This document shows positions 17,490 through 25,077 of a stretch of 64,000 nt of DNA, piece by piece. The first letter of the stretch is position 1; each line of letters begins with the position of its first letter. Origin of the DNA: an uncultured Eubacteriales bacterium (GTDB taxonomy: Bacteria > Bacillota > Clostridia > Christensenellales > Aristaeellaceae); assembly GCA_902795275.1 (NCBI GenBank), contig CADBKQ010000004.1, positions 235,246 through 299,245 on the forward strand, given 5' to 3'. Under the pieces are notes generated by a model, which was not told the DNA's origin, did no database searches, and worked only from the letters and a program-made list of their open reading frames with translations. The position numbers were made by a program, and so were the translations under genes.

Positions 17490-18314
17490 ATGAACAAAAA
17501 GTTGATTTTCCTGGACATTGACGGCACGCTGACCCCCGCGGGCAGCAACAATCCCCCGGAAAGCGCCATGCGCGCGATTCGCAAGGCGCAGGCGAACGGG
17601 CATCTGGTGTTCCTCTGCACAGGCCGGAATCCGGGCATGCTGGCCCCCGTGCTGGCCCTGGGCTTTGAAGGCGCGGTCGCCTGCGGAGGCGGACACGTAT
17701 TCGCGGGGGACAGGGTGCTGTACGATTGTCCCATGAAAAAGGAGCATTTTGAAATTGGCATGAAGCTGCTGAAAGAGCAGGGCGTGTTCCGCACCATCGA
17801 AGCCCGCCACGCCACCTGGGGCGACGAGGACCTGGGCGAATTCCTGGCCCAGGCGGGAGAGGGCAACAGCGAACTGGTGCGCTGGCGCAAGGCGCTGGCT
17901 GAACAGCTCAACATCCTGCCCATGAGCCGGTACGACGGCAGCCCCATCTACAAGATCGTGTTCATGTGCAAGACCATGGACCAGCTAAAGCCCGCCATGG
18001 ACGCGCTGGGAACGGACTATAATTTCGTGGTGCAGGACGTGGCGGCGCACAACTGCCTGAACGGCGAGCTTGTCAACCGGCAGTTCGACAAGGGCCGGGG
18101 CGTGAAGATCGTAGCGGAAGCCTTCGGCATCGACATCAAGGACACCATCGGCTTCGGCGACAGCATGAACGACCTGGAAATGATTCAGACCGTGGGCTAT
18201 TCCGTGTGCATGGACAACGGCAGCCCCAAGCTCAAGGAAATCAGCGACCTGGTCTGCCCCGCGGTGGAAGCGGACGGGCTGTGCTGGGCGTTTGAACGGC
18301 TCGGGCTGATCTGA
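17490..18314 (+). CDS. Cof-type HAD-superfamily sugar phosphatase
   Basis: Predicted phosphatase of 274 residues acting on phosphorylated sugars. HAD motif I is FLDIDGTLT (nucleophile Asp near residue 8). Motif II is LCTGR. The C-terminal motif IV is GFGDSMNDLEMI. The C2 cap of the Cof type occupies about residues 80-190. Start ATG 17490 follows AGGAGG. It lies between mgl and a PTS permease gene, which fits a role in handling sugar phosphates. Confidence 0.88.
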   Translation: MNKKLIFLDIDGTLTPAGSNNPPESAMRAIRKAQANGHLVFLCTGRNPGMLAPVLALGFEGAVACGGGHVFAGDRVLYDCPMKKEHFEIGMKLLKEQGVFRTIEARHATWGDEDLGEFLAQAGEGNSELVRWRKALAEQLNILPMSRYDGSPIYKIVFMCKTMDQLKPAMDALGTDYNFVVQDVAAHNCLNGELVNRQFDKGRGVKIVAEAFGIDIKDTIGFGDSMNDLEMIQTVGYSVCMDNGSPKLKEISDLVCPAVEADGLCWAFERLGLI

Positions 18315-18359
18315 GCACTGCGAAAGGAACAGGGCCTTTTGCGGGAACGGATTTTACCG

Positions 18360-18397
18360 AAATAGCTATTTACGGCAAGAAAAAAATCATGTATAAT
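18360..18397 (+). promoter_or_regulatory. PTS promoter with overlapping palindromic operator
   Basis: TTTACG (18369-18374), 17 bases, TATAAT (18392-18397). The perfect 12-base palindrome AAATAGCTATTT (18360-18371) overlaps the -35 box, a position suited to repression. Confidence 0.55.
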
Positions 18398-18469
18398 CGG
18401 TTTGATGAAGTGTTTGTCAAAATTCAAGCCAGTTACGACAAGCGCATAATAAAAAGGAGGGACAACCTC

Positions 18470-20302
18470 ATGGCTTTGGACTACAGAAAATGCGCCCAAG
18501 AGATCGCTGACAACATCGGCGGCGGCTCCAACGTGATCAGCGCGGCGCATTGCGCGACCCGCCTCCGCCTGGTAATCGCGGACAACAGCAAGGTGAATAA
18601 GCAGGCGCTGGAAAATGTGGACGGCGTGAAGGGCATGTTTGAGAGCAACGGCCAGCTGCAGCTCATCATCGGCACCGGCACCGTCAACAAGGTGTACGAC
18701 GAATTCCTCTCCGTGACCGGCGCTTCCGCCGCTTCCAAGGACGACGTGAAGGCGGCCGCCGCCTCCAAGATGCCCTGGTGGAAGAAGATCCTCAAGACCC
18801 CCGGCGACGTGTTCGTTCCCATCCTGCCCGCCATCGTGGCCAGCGGCCTGATGATGGGTCTGGTGGAAGCCATCCCGAAGTTCTGGCCCGCCTTTGGCCA
18901 GACCGACTGGTACGCTTTCCTGGACCTGGTGGCCAACACCGCGTTTGCCCTCCTGCCCGTACTGGTAGCCATTTCCTCCGCCCGCGTGTTTGGCGGCAAC
19001 ATCTTCCTGGGCGCCGTCATCGGCCTGATGATGGTGCACCCCGCCCTGATCAACGCCTGGACCGTCGGCGGCCTGGACACGATACCCACCTGGCACCTAT
19101 GGTTCTTTAACGTCCAACAGGTCGGCTACCAAGGCCACGTGATACCCGTCATCTTGGCCGTGCTGCTCATGAGCAAGCTGGAAAAGGGTCTGCACAAGAT
19201 CGTGCCCGAAATGATCGACCTGTTCGTGACCCCCCTCGTGACCGTGCTGGTGACCTCCTTCGTCACCTTCACCATCATTGGCCCCATCTTCTCCATCCTG
19301 GAGAACTACGTGCTGGAAGGCGCGAAGTGGCTGGCCAGCTTCTCCATCGGCGCGGTGGTCATGGGCGCGATCTATCCCTGGACCGTGGTCATGGGCCTGC
19401 ACCACATGTACAACGTCATTGAAGCCGGCATGATCGCCCAGACCGGCCTGAACACCTGGATGCCCATCGCTTCCGCCGCCAACTTCGCCCAGTTCGGCGC
19501 CTGCTTGGCGGTTGCGCTCAAGGTGAAGAACCAGAAGACCAAGTCCGTGGCCTTCCCGTCCTCCCTGTCCGCCTCCCTGGGCATCACCGAGCCCGCCATC
19601 TTCGGTATCAACTTCCGCTTCATGAAGCCCTTCCTGTGCGGCATGGCCGGCGGCGCGGTCGGTTCCCTGTTCGGCGCGCTGTTCGGACTGGGCGCTCCCG
19701 TCTACGGCGTGACCGGCATCCCCGCCATCCCCGCCGTGAACAACGTGCCGCTGTACCTGGTTGAGCTGGCCATCTCCGCCGGTGTGGCCTTCGCGCTGGT
19801 GTGGATGCTGTGGAAGGAAGAACAGCCCCAGGCTGCCGCCGCTCCCGCTGCCCCCGCGATTGAAGTACCCACCGTCAGCGTCATCCGCTGCGCCGCGGGC
19901 CAAGTGCTCCAGCCCGTGAAGGGCAACGTCATTGCCCGCGACCAGATCCCGGATGATACCTTCGCTTCCGGCGTGCTGGGCGACGGCGTCGGCATCCAGC
20001 CCAGTGATGACAAGGTGGTCGCGCCCTTTGACGGCACCATCTCCTCCGTGGCTGAGAGCCAGCACGCGGTGGGCATTGAAAGCAACGGCATGGAAATGCT
20101 GATTCACGTGGGCGTTGACACCGTGAATATGCACGGCGACGGTTTCACCTGCCTCGTCAAGGAAGGCGACCAGGTCAAGCTCGGCCAGCCCCTCATCATC
20201 TTTGACCGCGCCAAGATCAAGGCCGCCGGTTACAGCGACACCGTGGCTGTGCTGCTCACCAACTCCGACGACCTGGAAGGCGTCGACTGCGGCGCGAAGT
20301 AA
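18470..20302 (+). CDS. PTS sugar transporter EIIBCA, glucose superfamily (sucrose/trehalose/beta-glucoside clade)
   Basis: Takes up and phosphorylates a sugar using phosphate from HPr. 610 residues in the order B-C-A. EIIB (about 1-85) has the phospho-cysteine Cys28 in SAAHCATRLRL. EIIC (about 105-450) is hydrophobic and has the sugar-binding motif GITEPAIFGINFRF. EIIA (about 480-610) has the active histidine in MLIHVGVDTVNM. The start at 18470 has AAAGGAGGG upstream. HPr and enzyme I genes follow directly, so a complete phosphorelay is encoded here. The exact sugar cannot be read from sequence. Confidence 0.92.
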   Translation: MALDYRKCAQEIADNIGGGSNVISAAHCATRLRLVIADNSKVNKQALENVDGVKGMFESNGQLQLIIGTGTVNKVYDEFLSVTGASAASKDDVKAAAASKMPWWKKILKTPGDVFVPILPAIVASGLMMGLVEAIPKFWPAFGQTDWYAFLDLVANTAFALLPVLVAISSARVFGGNIFLGAVIGLMMVHPALINAWTVGGLDTIPTWHLWFFNVQQVGYQGHVIPVILAVLLMSKLEKGLHKIVPEMIDLFVTPLVTVLVTSFVTFTIIGPIFSILENYVLEGAKWLASFSIGAVVMGAIYPWTVVMGLHHMYNVIEAGMIAQTGLNTWMPIASAANFAQFGACLAVALKVKNQKTKSVAFPSSLSASLGITEPAIFGINFRFMKPFLCGMAGGAVGSLFGALFGLGAPVYGVTGIPAIPAVNNVPLYLVELAISAGVAFALVWMLWKEEQPQAAAAPAAPAIEVPTVSVIRCAAGQVLQPVKGNVIARDQIPDDTFASGVLGDGVGIQPSDDKVVAPFDGTISSVAESQHAVGIESNGMEMLIHVGVDTVNMHGDGFTCLVKEGDQVKLGQPLIIFDRAKIKAAGYSDTVAVLLTNSDDLEGVDCGAK

Positions 20303-20323
20303 AGGGGAAAACGGAGTTTTTCT

Positions 20324-20390
20324 GGGGGAACCACTCTTTGGAGGCCAAAGAGCGGTTCCCCCAGGCCCTCTCCGAGAAAGCCATAAAGGG
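20324..20390 (+). repeat. GGGGGAACC palindrome, copy 1
   Basis: GGGGGAACCACTCTTTGG, spacer, then CCAAAGAGCGGTTCCCCC (palindrome 20324-20362). It is followed by a conserved tail ending CCGAGAAAGCCATAAAGGG. It lies between the PTS and HPr genes. Further copies are at 38607, 38741 (inverted) and 43200. Confidence 0.8.
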
Positions 20391-20452
20391 TATCCAAAAT
20401 CCGCAAGTGTATATCATTCCGTGCAATACGGATTAAAATAGGAGGAACCAAT

Positions 20453-20710
20453 ATGAAGTCTTTCGAGTACACCATCACTGATCCCGTTGGCATCCATGCC
20501 CGCCCCGCCGGCGTGCTGGTGAAGGAAATCAAGAAGTACGCCTCCGCCGTCACCGTGAAGAAGGGCGACAAGGCTGTGAACGCGCTGAAGCTGATGGCCC
20601 TCATGGGCATGGGCATCAAGCAGGGCGACACCGTCACCGTGGAAATCGAAGGCGCTGACGAAGACACCGCCGCCGCCGCCATCGAAGCGTTCTTCAAGGC
20701 CAACCTGTAA
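20453..20710 (+). CDS. ptsH: Phosphocarrier protein HPr lacking the regulatory serine
   Basis: 85-residue phosphocarrier passing phosphate from enzyme I to the EIIA domain. The active histidine is His15 in GIHARPAG. In Gram-positive HPr, Ser46 is phosphorylated by HPr kinase for carbon catabolite control. Here, with the numbering unshifted, residue 46 is lysine (segment VNALKLMALMGMGIKQGD against VNLKSIMGVMSLGI in Bacillus). The catalytic role should be intact, but the Ser46 switch is absent. ATAGGAGGAACC precedes the ATG. Confidence 0.95.
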   Translation: MKSFEYTITDPVGIHARPAGVLVKEIKKYASAVTVKKGDKAVNALKLMALMGMGIKQGDTVTVEIEGADEDTAAAAIEAFFKANL

Positions 20711-20720
20711 TGTTTTCAGC

Positions 20721-20750
20721 AAACGGCTGCCAATAGGACAGCCGTTTTTT
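20721..20750 (+). terminator. Terminator after ptsH
   Basis: AAACGGCTG, 9-base loop, CAGCCGTTT then TTT. It lies between ptsH and ptsI, so ptsI may be reached by read-through or a second promoter. Confidence 0.75.
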
Positions 20751-20756
20751 GTCAGA

Positions 20757-20855
20757 AAGAGAGCAGAGTACAGATGAGATAGTAATATACAACAAGCAGA
20801 TCATTGATTAGCGAAATCAATCTGCACTCTGTACTCTGAACTCTGTACTCTCTCC
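20757..20855. repeat. Heptad inverted-repeat element B (GAGTACA family)
   Basis: The right array is CTCTGTA, CTCTGAA, CTCTGTA, CTCTCTC (20827-20854). The left arm has CAGAGTACAGAT (20764-20775), pairing with the right arm apart from one 7-base unit. The loop is AT-rich, about 45 bases. It lies between ptsH and ptsI. The same family is at 33201-33276. Confidence 0.75.
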
Positions 20856-20898
20856 ATCAGCTTTCGACTACAATAAACAACGAATTGGAGGAATTCCC

Positions 20899-22578
20899 AT
20901 GATTTCCATTCAGGGCAAGGGCGTATCCACCGGCGTGGCCATCGGCCCGCTGTACTACTACCAGCGCGCAAAGAGCACCATCCGCCGCTATGAGGTGGAG
21001 GATGTGGAAACCGAATGGCAGCGCTTCAAGGCGGCCCAGGAAAAGGCCATCGCACAGCTGGGCGAGCTGGCGGAAAAGGCCCGCGCTGAAGCGGGCGACG
21101 AAGCCGCGCTGCTCTTTGAAACCCACCAGATGATGGCGGAGGACATGGAATACGAAGAAGCCATCCAGGCCGCCGTGCAGGAAAACCGGCTGAACGCGGA
21201 AGCCGCCGTGATGGACGCCGCCGCCCAGTTCTCCGAGATGTTCGCCGCCATGGACGACCCCTATTTCCAGGCCCGCGCCGCGGACGTAAAGGACGTAAGC
21301 AACCGCATCATCGCCGCGCTGACCGGCGTGGCCCAGGGCGGCATCGACTCTCCCGTGCCCGTCATCCTGGCCGCGGACGACCTGGCCCCCAGCGAGACCG
21401 TACAGCTGGACAAGAGCAAGATCCTGGGCTTCGTCACCGAGGGCGGCTCCGGCTCCTCCCACACCGCCATCTTGGCCCGCACCATGGGCATCCCCGCCAT
21501 CATCGGCGTGGGCGACCAATTGAAGCCCGAATACGAAGGCCGCGAGGTCATCATCGACGGCAGCACCGGCAACGTGGTCATCGACGCGGATGAGGACGCC
21601 AAAGCCTATCTGGTCAAGAAGATGGAAGACCAGCGCAAGCAGCGGGAAATGCTGGAAAAGCTCAAGGGCCTGCCCAACGAAACCAAGGACGGCCAGACCA
21701 TCAAGGTGTTCTGCAACATCGGCTCCCCCGACGACGTGGCCGCCGTGCTGGGCAACGACGCGGGCGGCGTGGGCCTGTTCCGCAGCGAATTCCTGTACCT
21801 GAACTGCGACGACTATCCCACCGAGGATTACCAGTTTGAAGCCTACAAGAAAGTGCTTTCCGACATGGGCGGCAGGGAAGTGGTCATCCGCACCCTGGAC
21901 ATCGGCGCGGATAAGCAGATCGGCTATTTCAACATGCCCCATGAGGAGAATCCCGCCCTGGGCAACCGCGCCCTGCGCATCTGCCTGAACCGCCCCGAAA
22001 TCTTCCACACCCAGCTGCGCGCCCTGTACCGCGCCTCCGCATTTGGCAGGCTGGGCATCATGTTCCCCATGGTCACCAGCGTGTGGGAAGTGAAGGAAGC
22101 CCGGAAGATGTGCGAGCAGGTGAAGGCCGAGCTCACCAAGGAAGGCATCCCCTTCTCCGAAGACGTGGAAATCGGCATCATGATCGAAACCCCCGCCGCC
22201 GTGCTCATGAGCGACCGGCTGGCCAAGGTGGTGGACTTCTTCTCCTGCGGCACCAACGACCTGACCCAGTACACCCTGGCCTGCGACCGCCAGAACGCCG
22301 ACCTGGGCCGGTTCTACAATCCCCATCATCCCGCCGTGCTCCGCGCGCTGAAAATGGTGTGCGACAACGCCCACAAGAACGGCGTATGGGTGGGCATCTG
22401 CGGCGAGCTGGGCGCTGACCTGGCCCTGACCGAAACCTTCCTGTCCATCGGCATCGACGAACTGAGCGTATCCCCCCGGGCGGTGCTGCCCCTGCGCCAG
22501 AAGATCCGGGAGACCGATGTTTCCCAGGTCAGGGAAAAGGTGCTGGCAGACCTGCTCAGCGACGAAAACACCATTTGA
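20899..22578 (+). CDS. ptsI: Phosphoenolpyruvate-protein phosphotransferase (enzyme I)
   Basis: Soluble first step of the PTS: autophosphorylates from phosphoenolpyruvate and passes phosphate to HPr His15. 559 residues. The swivelling domain has the active histidine, about His188, in GSGSSHTAILART. The C-terminal PEP-binding barrel shows FSCGTNDLTQYTLACDR and the catalytic cysteine segment GICGELGADLALT. AATTGGAGG precedes the ATG. It is about 190 bases after ptsH, separated by a terminator and a heptad element. Confidence 0.95.
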   Translation: MISIQGKGVSTGVAIGPLYYYQRAKSTIRRYEVEDVETEWQRFKAAQEKAIAQLGELAEKARAEAGDEAALLFETHQMMAEDMEYEEAIQAAVQENRLNAEAAVMDAAAQFSEMFAAMDDPYFQARAADVKDVSNRIIAALTGVAQGGIDSPVPVILAADDLAPSETVQLDKSKILGFVTEGGSGSSHTAILARTMGIPAIIGVGDQLKPEYEGREVIIDGSTGNVVIDADEDAKAYLVKKMEDQRKQREMLEKLKGLPNETKDGQTIKVFCNIGSPDDVAAVLGNDAGGVGLFRSEFLYLNCDDYPTEDYQFEAYKKVLSDMGGREVVIRTLDIGADKQIGYFNMPHEENPALGNRALRICLNRPEIFHTQLRALYRASAFGRLGIMFPMVTSVWEVKEARKMCEQVKAELTKEGIPFSEDVEIGIMIETPAAVLMSDRLAKVVDFFSCGTNDLTQYTLACDRQNADLGRFYNPHHPAVLRALKMVCDNAHKNGVWVGICGELGADLALTETFLSIGIDELSVSPRAVLPLRQKIRETDVSQVREKVLADLLSDENTI

Positions 22579-22592
22579 TTTATCCGAAAAAT

Positions 22593-22632
22593 GCCGAGCC
22601 CGCCCGGGCGCATGCGCTTGGGCGGGCTTGGC
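22593..22632 (+). terminator. 13-bp hairpin after ptsI
   Basis: GCCGAGCCCGCCC pairs with GGGCGGGCTTGGC across a 14-base loop. There is no T-tract after it, so termination is uncertain; it may instead be a processing or attenuation hairpin before the acylphosphatase gene. Confidence 0.5.
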
Positions 22633-22652
22633 TGTATCAGGGAGAGAGAGCA

Positions 22653-22937
22653 TTGAGCGGGGTACAGGCGAGATGGCGCGTCCGGTTCTTTGGACAGGTG
22701 CAGCATGTGGGCTTTCGATACACGGCTTTGTATTTTGCGCGGAAAGCCTATCTGACCGGCTGGGTGAAAAACCTGTCGGACGGTTCCGTGCTCCTGGAGG
22801 CCCAGGGCGGAACCGCGCAGCTCCGGAAATTTCTGATCCAGCTGAAGAGCCAGCCGCATATCCATATTGAAAAGATGGACATCACCGTTCTTCCTTTGCA
22901 GCCGTATGAGCGGGGCTTTCAGGTGAAAACAGCGTAG
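22653..22937 (+). CDS. acyP: Acylphosphatase
   Basis: Small cytosolic enzyme hydrolysing acyl phosphates, 94 residues. The phosphate-binding motif GQVQHVGFR contains the catalytic arginine. GWVKNLSDGSV contains the catalytic asparagine. No ATG gives a normal-length protein, so TTG at 22653 is taken as start, preceded by a purine-rich GGGAGAGAGAG. An open frame upstream would overlap the hairpin after ptsI and adds nothing typical of the family. Confidence 0.88.
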   Translation: MSGVQARWRVRFFGQVQHVGFRYTALYFARKAYLTGWVKNLSDGSVLLEAQGGTAQLRKFLIQLKSQPHIHIEKMDITVLPLQPYERGFQVKTA

Positions 22938-22960
22938 GACTGATACTGTACAGAGAGCGA

Positions 22961-23105
22961 ATGAAAATGATGGTCACTCAGATGGCGAAAGCCGAAGGTG
23001 TGACCGAGAGACTGAAAGCGGAAAGCCAGATGGAGTGGGTGCAGCGGATGAACAGCACGGAACCGCGCCGAAGAAATCATTCTGGACGAATTGATCTATA
23101 ATTGA
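22961..23105 (+). pseudogene. Frameshifted C-terminal remnant of TnpV-type transposon protein
   Basis: Reading from 22961 gives MKMMVTQMAKAEGVTERLKA..WVQRMNS, then a shift of frame near 23065 restores AEEIILDELIYN and a stop at 23103-23105. Both halves match the C-terminal pattern of TnpV, a small protein of Clostridial transposons. The N-terminal half is gone. It marks an old mobile-element visit between the PTS block and the secreted-protein block. Confidence 0.6.
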
Positions 23106-23212
23106 ACCATGAATAAAGCCCGGCTGCTGTCGTTCATTCGAAAACTCATTCCTGCTTGCTTCGATGATGACGCCATTGCTCATCTTCAACCATTTTCCTT
23201 GATTTGCTTTGT

Positions 23213-25054
23213 TCAGAATCCTGTCCCGAATTCCGTAATGACATAAGCGGGCTCTCCATTCGCATTCGGGCGGAGAATACCAATCGCAGTCTTATCCTTC
23301 ACCCAGCCGGATTCTTCGTCATATTCCCCGTTGCCGGCCAGGAATTCATGGATATCGACACCCTCAGCTGGGTGCAGCTCGTAACGGACTGCAAAAGCCA
23401 CCTCGTCCAAGCCAAGATTCAGTGATTTCAGCAGTGCATCCGCCTGCTCATCCTCGGCAGTATAAACCTTCTCCACATATATGCGGGCATCGTTGACCTT
23501 GTCGCCCCAGGCTTTCTCCAGCAGGTATTGCATAGCGACCTTGATCTGGTATTCCGCTTCCTCCGCGTTATCCTTGAGCGGGATATTGCTGCCCGCCGTA
23601 CCGGGCTGCGCGGCGTAGAATTCCGTCCTCGTGGGGTTTGCCTGAATCAGCACAGAGCTCTGATGGAAGGTCTCGATCATCTCATCCGCCGCTGCGTGAA
23701 CCGCGTCCAGGGTGGTGTCGCTCAGATAAATCACCAGCGTGTATTCCTGATACTCAATATCATTGTCAATCCAGCCGCCGTGCGCCTCCTGAATGGTGTA
23801 GCCGCCGAAGTGCCTGAGAAGGATCTCTTTCGCCCGCTCGATGGCTTCCATCTGGGTGAACACGGGCTTGTTGGTATCCTTGTCGTTGGTGCCCAGATAC
23901 AGGACATACTGAACGCTGCCGATTTCCGCGGATGATTCAGTCTCTGCTTCCGGCGCAGCATTTCCTTCGGCGTTCACCGGCGCCCGATCCTCCGGCCGAT
24001 GGAATTCACCGGTCTTTACCACATTTTCCCCATAGATTGTTTTCCAGTCGTTTGCCATGGAGATCACATGGCAGCCCAGGTTTTCCCATTTTTCCCGCAG
24101 GCCCGCGGCCTTATCGGCATTGCCGTAATCCCGAACCTCATCGTCCGCAGTCACCATAAACGCCGCGCTTCTGTAAGGATTATTGGAGAGGGCATAGATT
24201 TCCATGGCCAAATCTCCGGAAGAATTCCCAAACGCCAGCACCGGCTGCTGCCCGATCTCCCGCACAATGGCGTCCACCTTGCTCATCTTGGCATTTTCAC
24301 CGTAGTAATTTCCGTCAAAAACCACCTGATCCGAGGGTTGGAAGGTGTAGTCGGTGTCCGCTGTGTCGCCCTGATTTGTGGCGGTATAGCCATACTCCGT
24401 GCCGATCACATGGGACGGAGGGATGTCCAGCGTGCCTTCGATCACCGCCCGGACGATGTTGCGCTCGGTCGCTGTGACGATATAGACGGTGAAGTCGTTG
24501 GCCAGCAGCGCGTCGAACACCTCCAGCATCGGCTTGTAGTACGCCTCGCCGCGCTTCATGCCGGTGAATCCCCTTGCTTCGCTGTCCTTGAAGCCGCGCA
24601 CGATCTGCGCAAGCTGATCCATGGTCATGCCCTTGTAAGCGATAGCGGCCGCCGCAGCCTGACGGGTACTCATGCCGCTGGGCTTCTCGCTGCCCGCCGC
24701 GTCCACGATCTCCTGCGCCACCGCCAGCACATCCGCGGGCATCTGATCCGCATGCTTCAGCGCGTAGTCTGCGAATACCATATATTCAAAACAGAAGGGA
24801 TAGGTCTCGCACATCAGCGTGCCGTCCAGATCGAACACAGCGATCCGGTCTTCTTTCGGAATATAATCCGGGGAGTTGTCGTCGGTCACCGCTTCCACAT
24901 AGCTGATCAGCGCGTTCAGCGCCGGGGCATCCTCGTTCCAATACTCAAACACCGCTTCTTCCGCCAGCGCAAAAGCGGGCATCAGGGACAGCGCTAAAGT
25001 GACCGCCATGACTAGGGCCGTCATTTTTTGAAACACAGCTTTTTTCTGAGCCAT
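23213..25054 (-). CDS. Secreted HAD-family phosphatase with DUF3574 and unknown C-terminal domain
   Basis: 613-residue exported protein. Signal peptide to about residue 31 (FALA). The HAD domain (about 65-340) resembles phosphorylcholine phosphatases: motif I AVFDLDGTLMCET, motif II VYIVTATERN, motif IV AFGNSSGDLAME. After a Glu-rich linker (about 355-385) a DUF3574-like domain follows (VQYVLYLGTNDKDTN.., IQEAHGGWIDN..YTLVIYLS). The last about 130 residues are unassigned. It starts 23 bases after the M4 protease stop, so the two are probably one transcript. The secreted phosphatase role is inferred. Confidence 0.8.
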   Translation of the reverse strand: MAQKKAVFQKMTALVMAVTLALSLMPAFALAEEAVFEYWNEDAPALNALISYVEAVTDDNSPDYIPKEDRIAVFDLDGTLMCETYPFCFEYMVFADYALKHADQMPADVLAVAQEIVDAAGSEKPSGMSTRQAAAAAIAYKGMTMDQLAQIVRGFKDSEARGFTGMKRGEAYYKPMLEVFDALLANDFTVYIVTATERNIVRAVIEGTLDIPPSHVIGTEYGYTATNQGDTADTDYTFQPSDQVVFDGNYYGENAKMSKVDAIVREIGQQPVLAFGNSSGDLAMEIYALSNNPYRSAAFMVTADDEVRDYGNADKAAGLREKWENLGCHVISMANDWKTIYGENVVKTGEFHRPEDRAPVNAEGNAAPEAETESSAEIGSVQYVLYLGTNDKDTNKPVFTQMEAIERAKEILLRHFGGYTIQEAHGGWIDNDIEYQEYTLVIYLSDTTLDAVHAAADEMIETFHQSSVLIQANPTRTEFYAAQPGTAGSNIPLKDNAEEAEYQIKVAMQYLLEKAWGDKVNDARIYVEKVYTAEDEQADALLKSLNLGLDEVAFAVRYELHPAEGVDIHEFLAGNGEYDEESGWVKDKTAIGILRPNANGEPAYVITEFGTGF

Positions 25055-25077
25055 TTCTGTTCTCCTCCTGCTTTCTT

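Noticed and set aside
22593..22632. Strong hairpin after ptsI as a definite rho-independent terminator
   Set aside because: No T-tract follows it; listed only as an uncertain hairpin.
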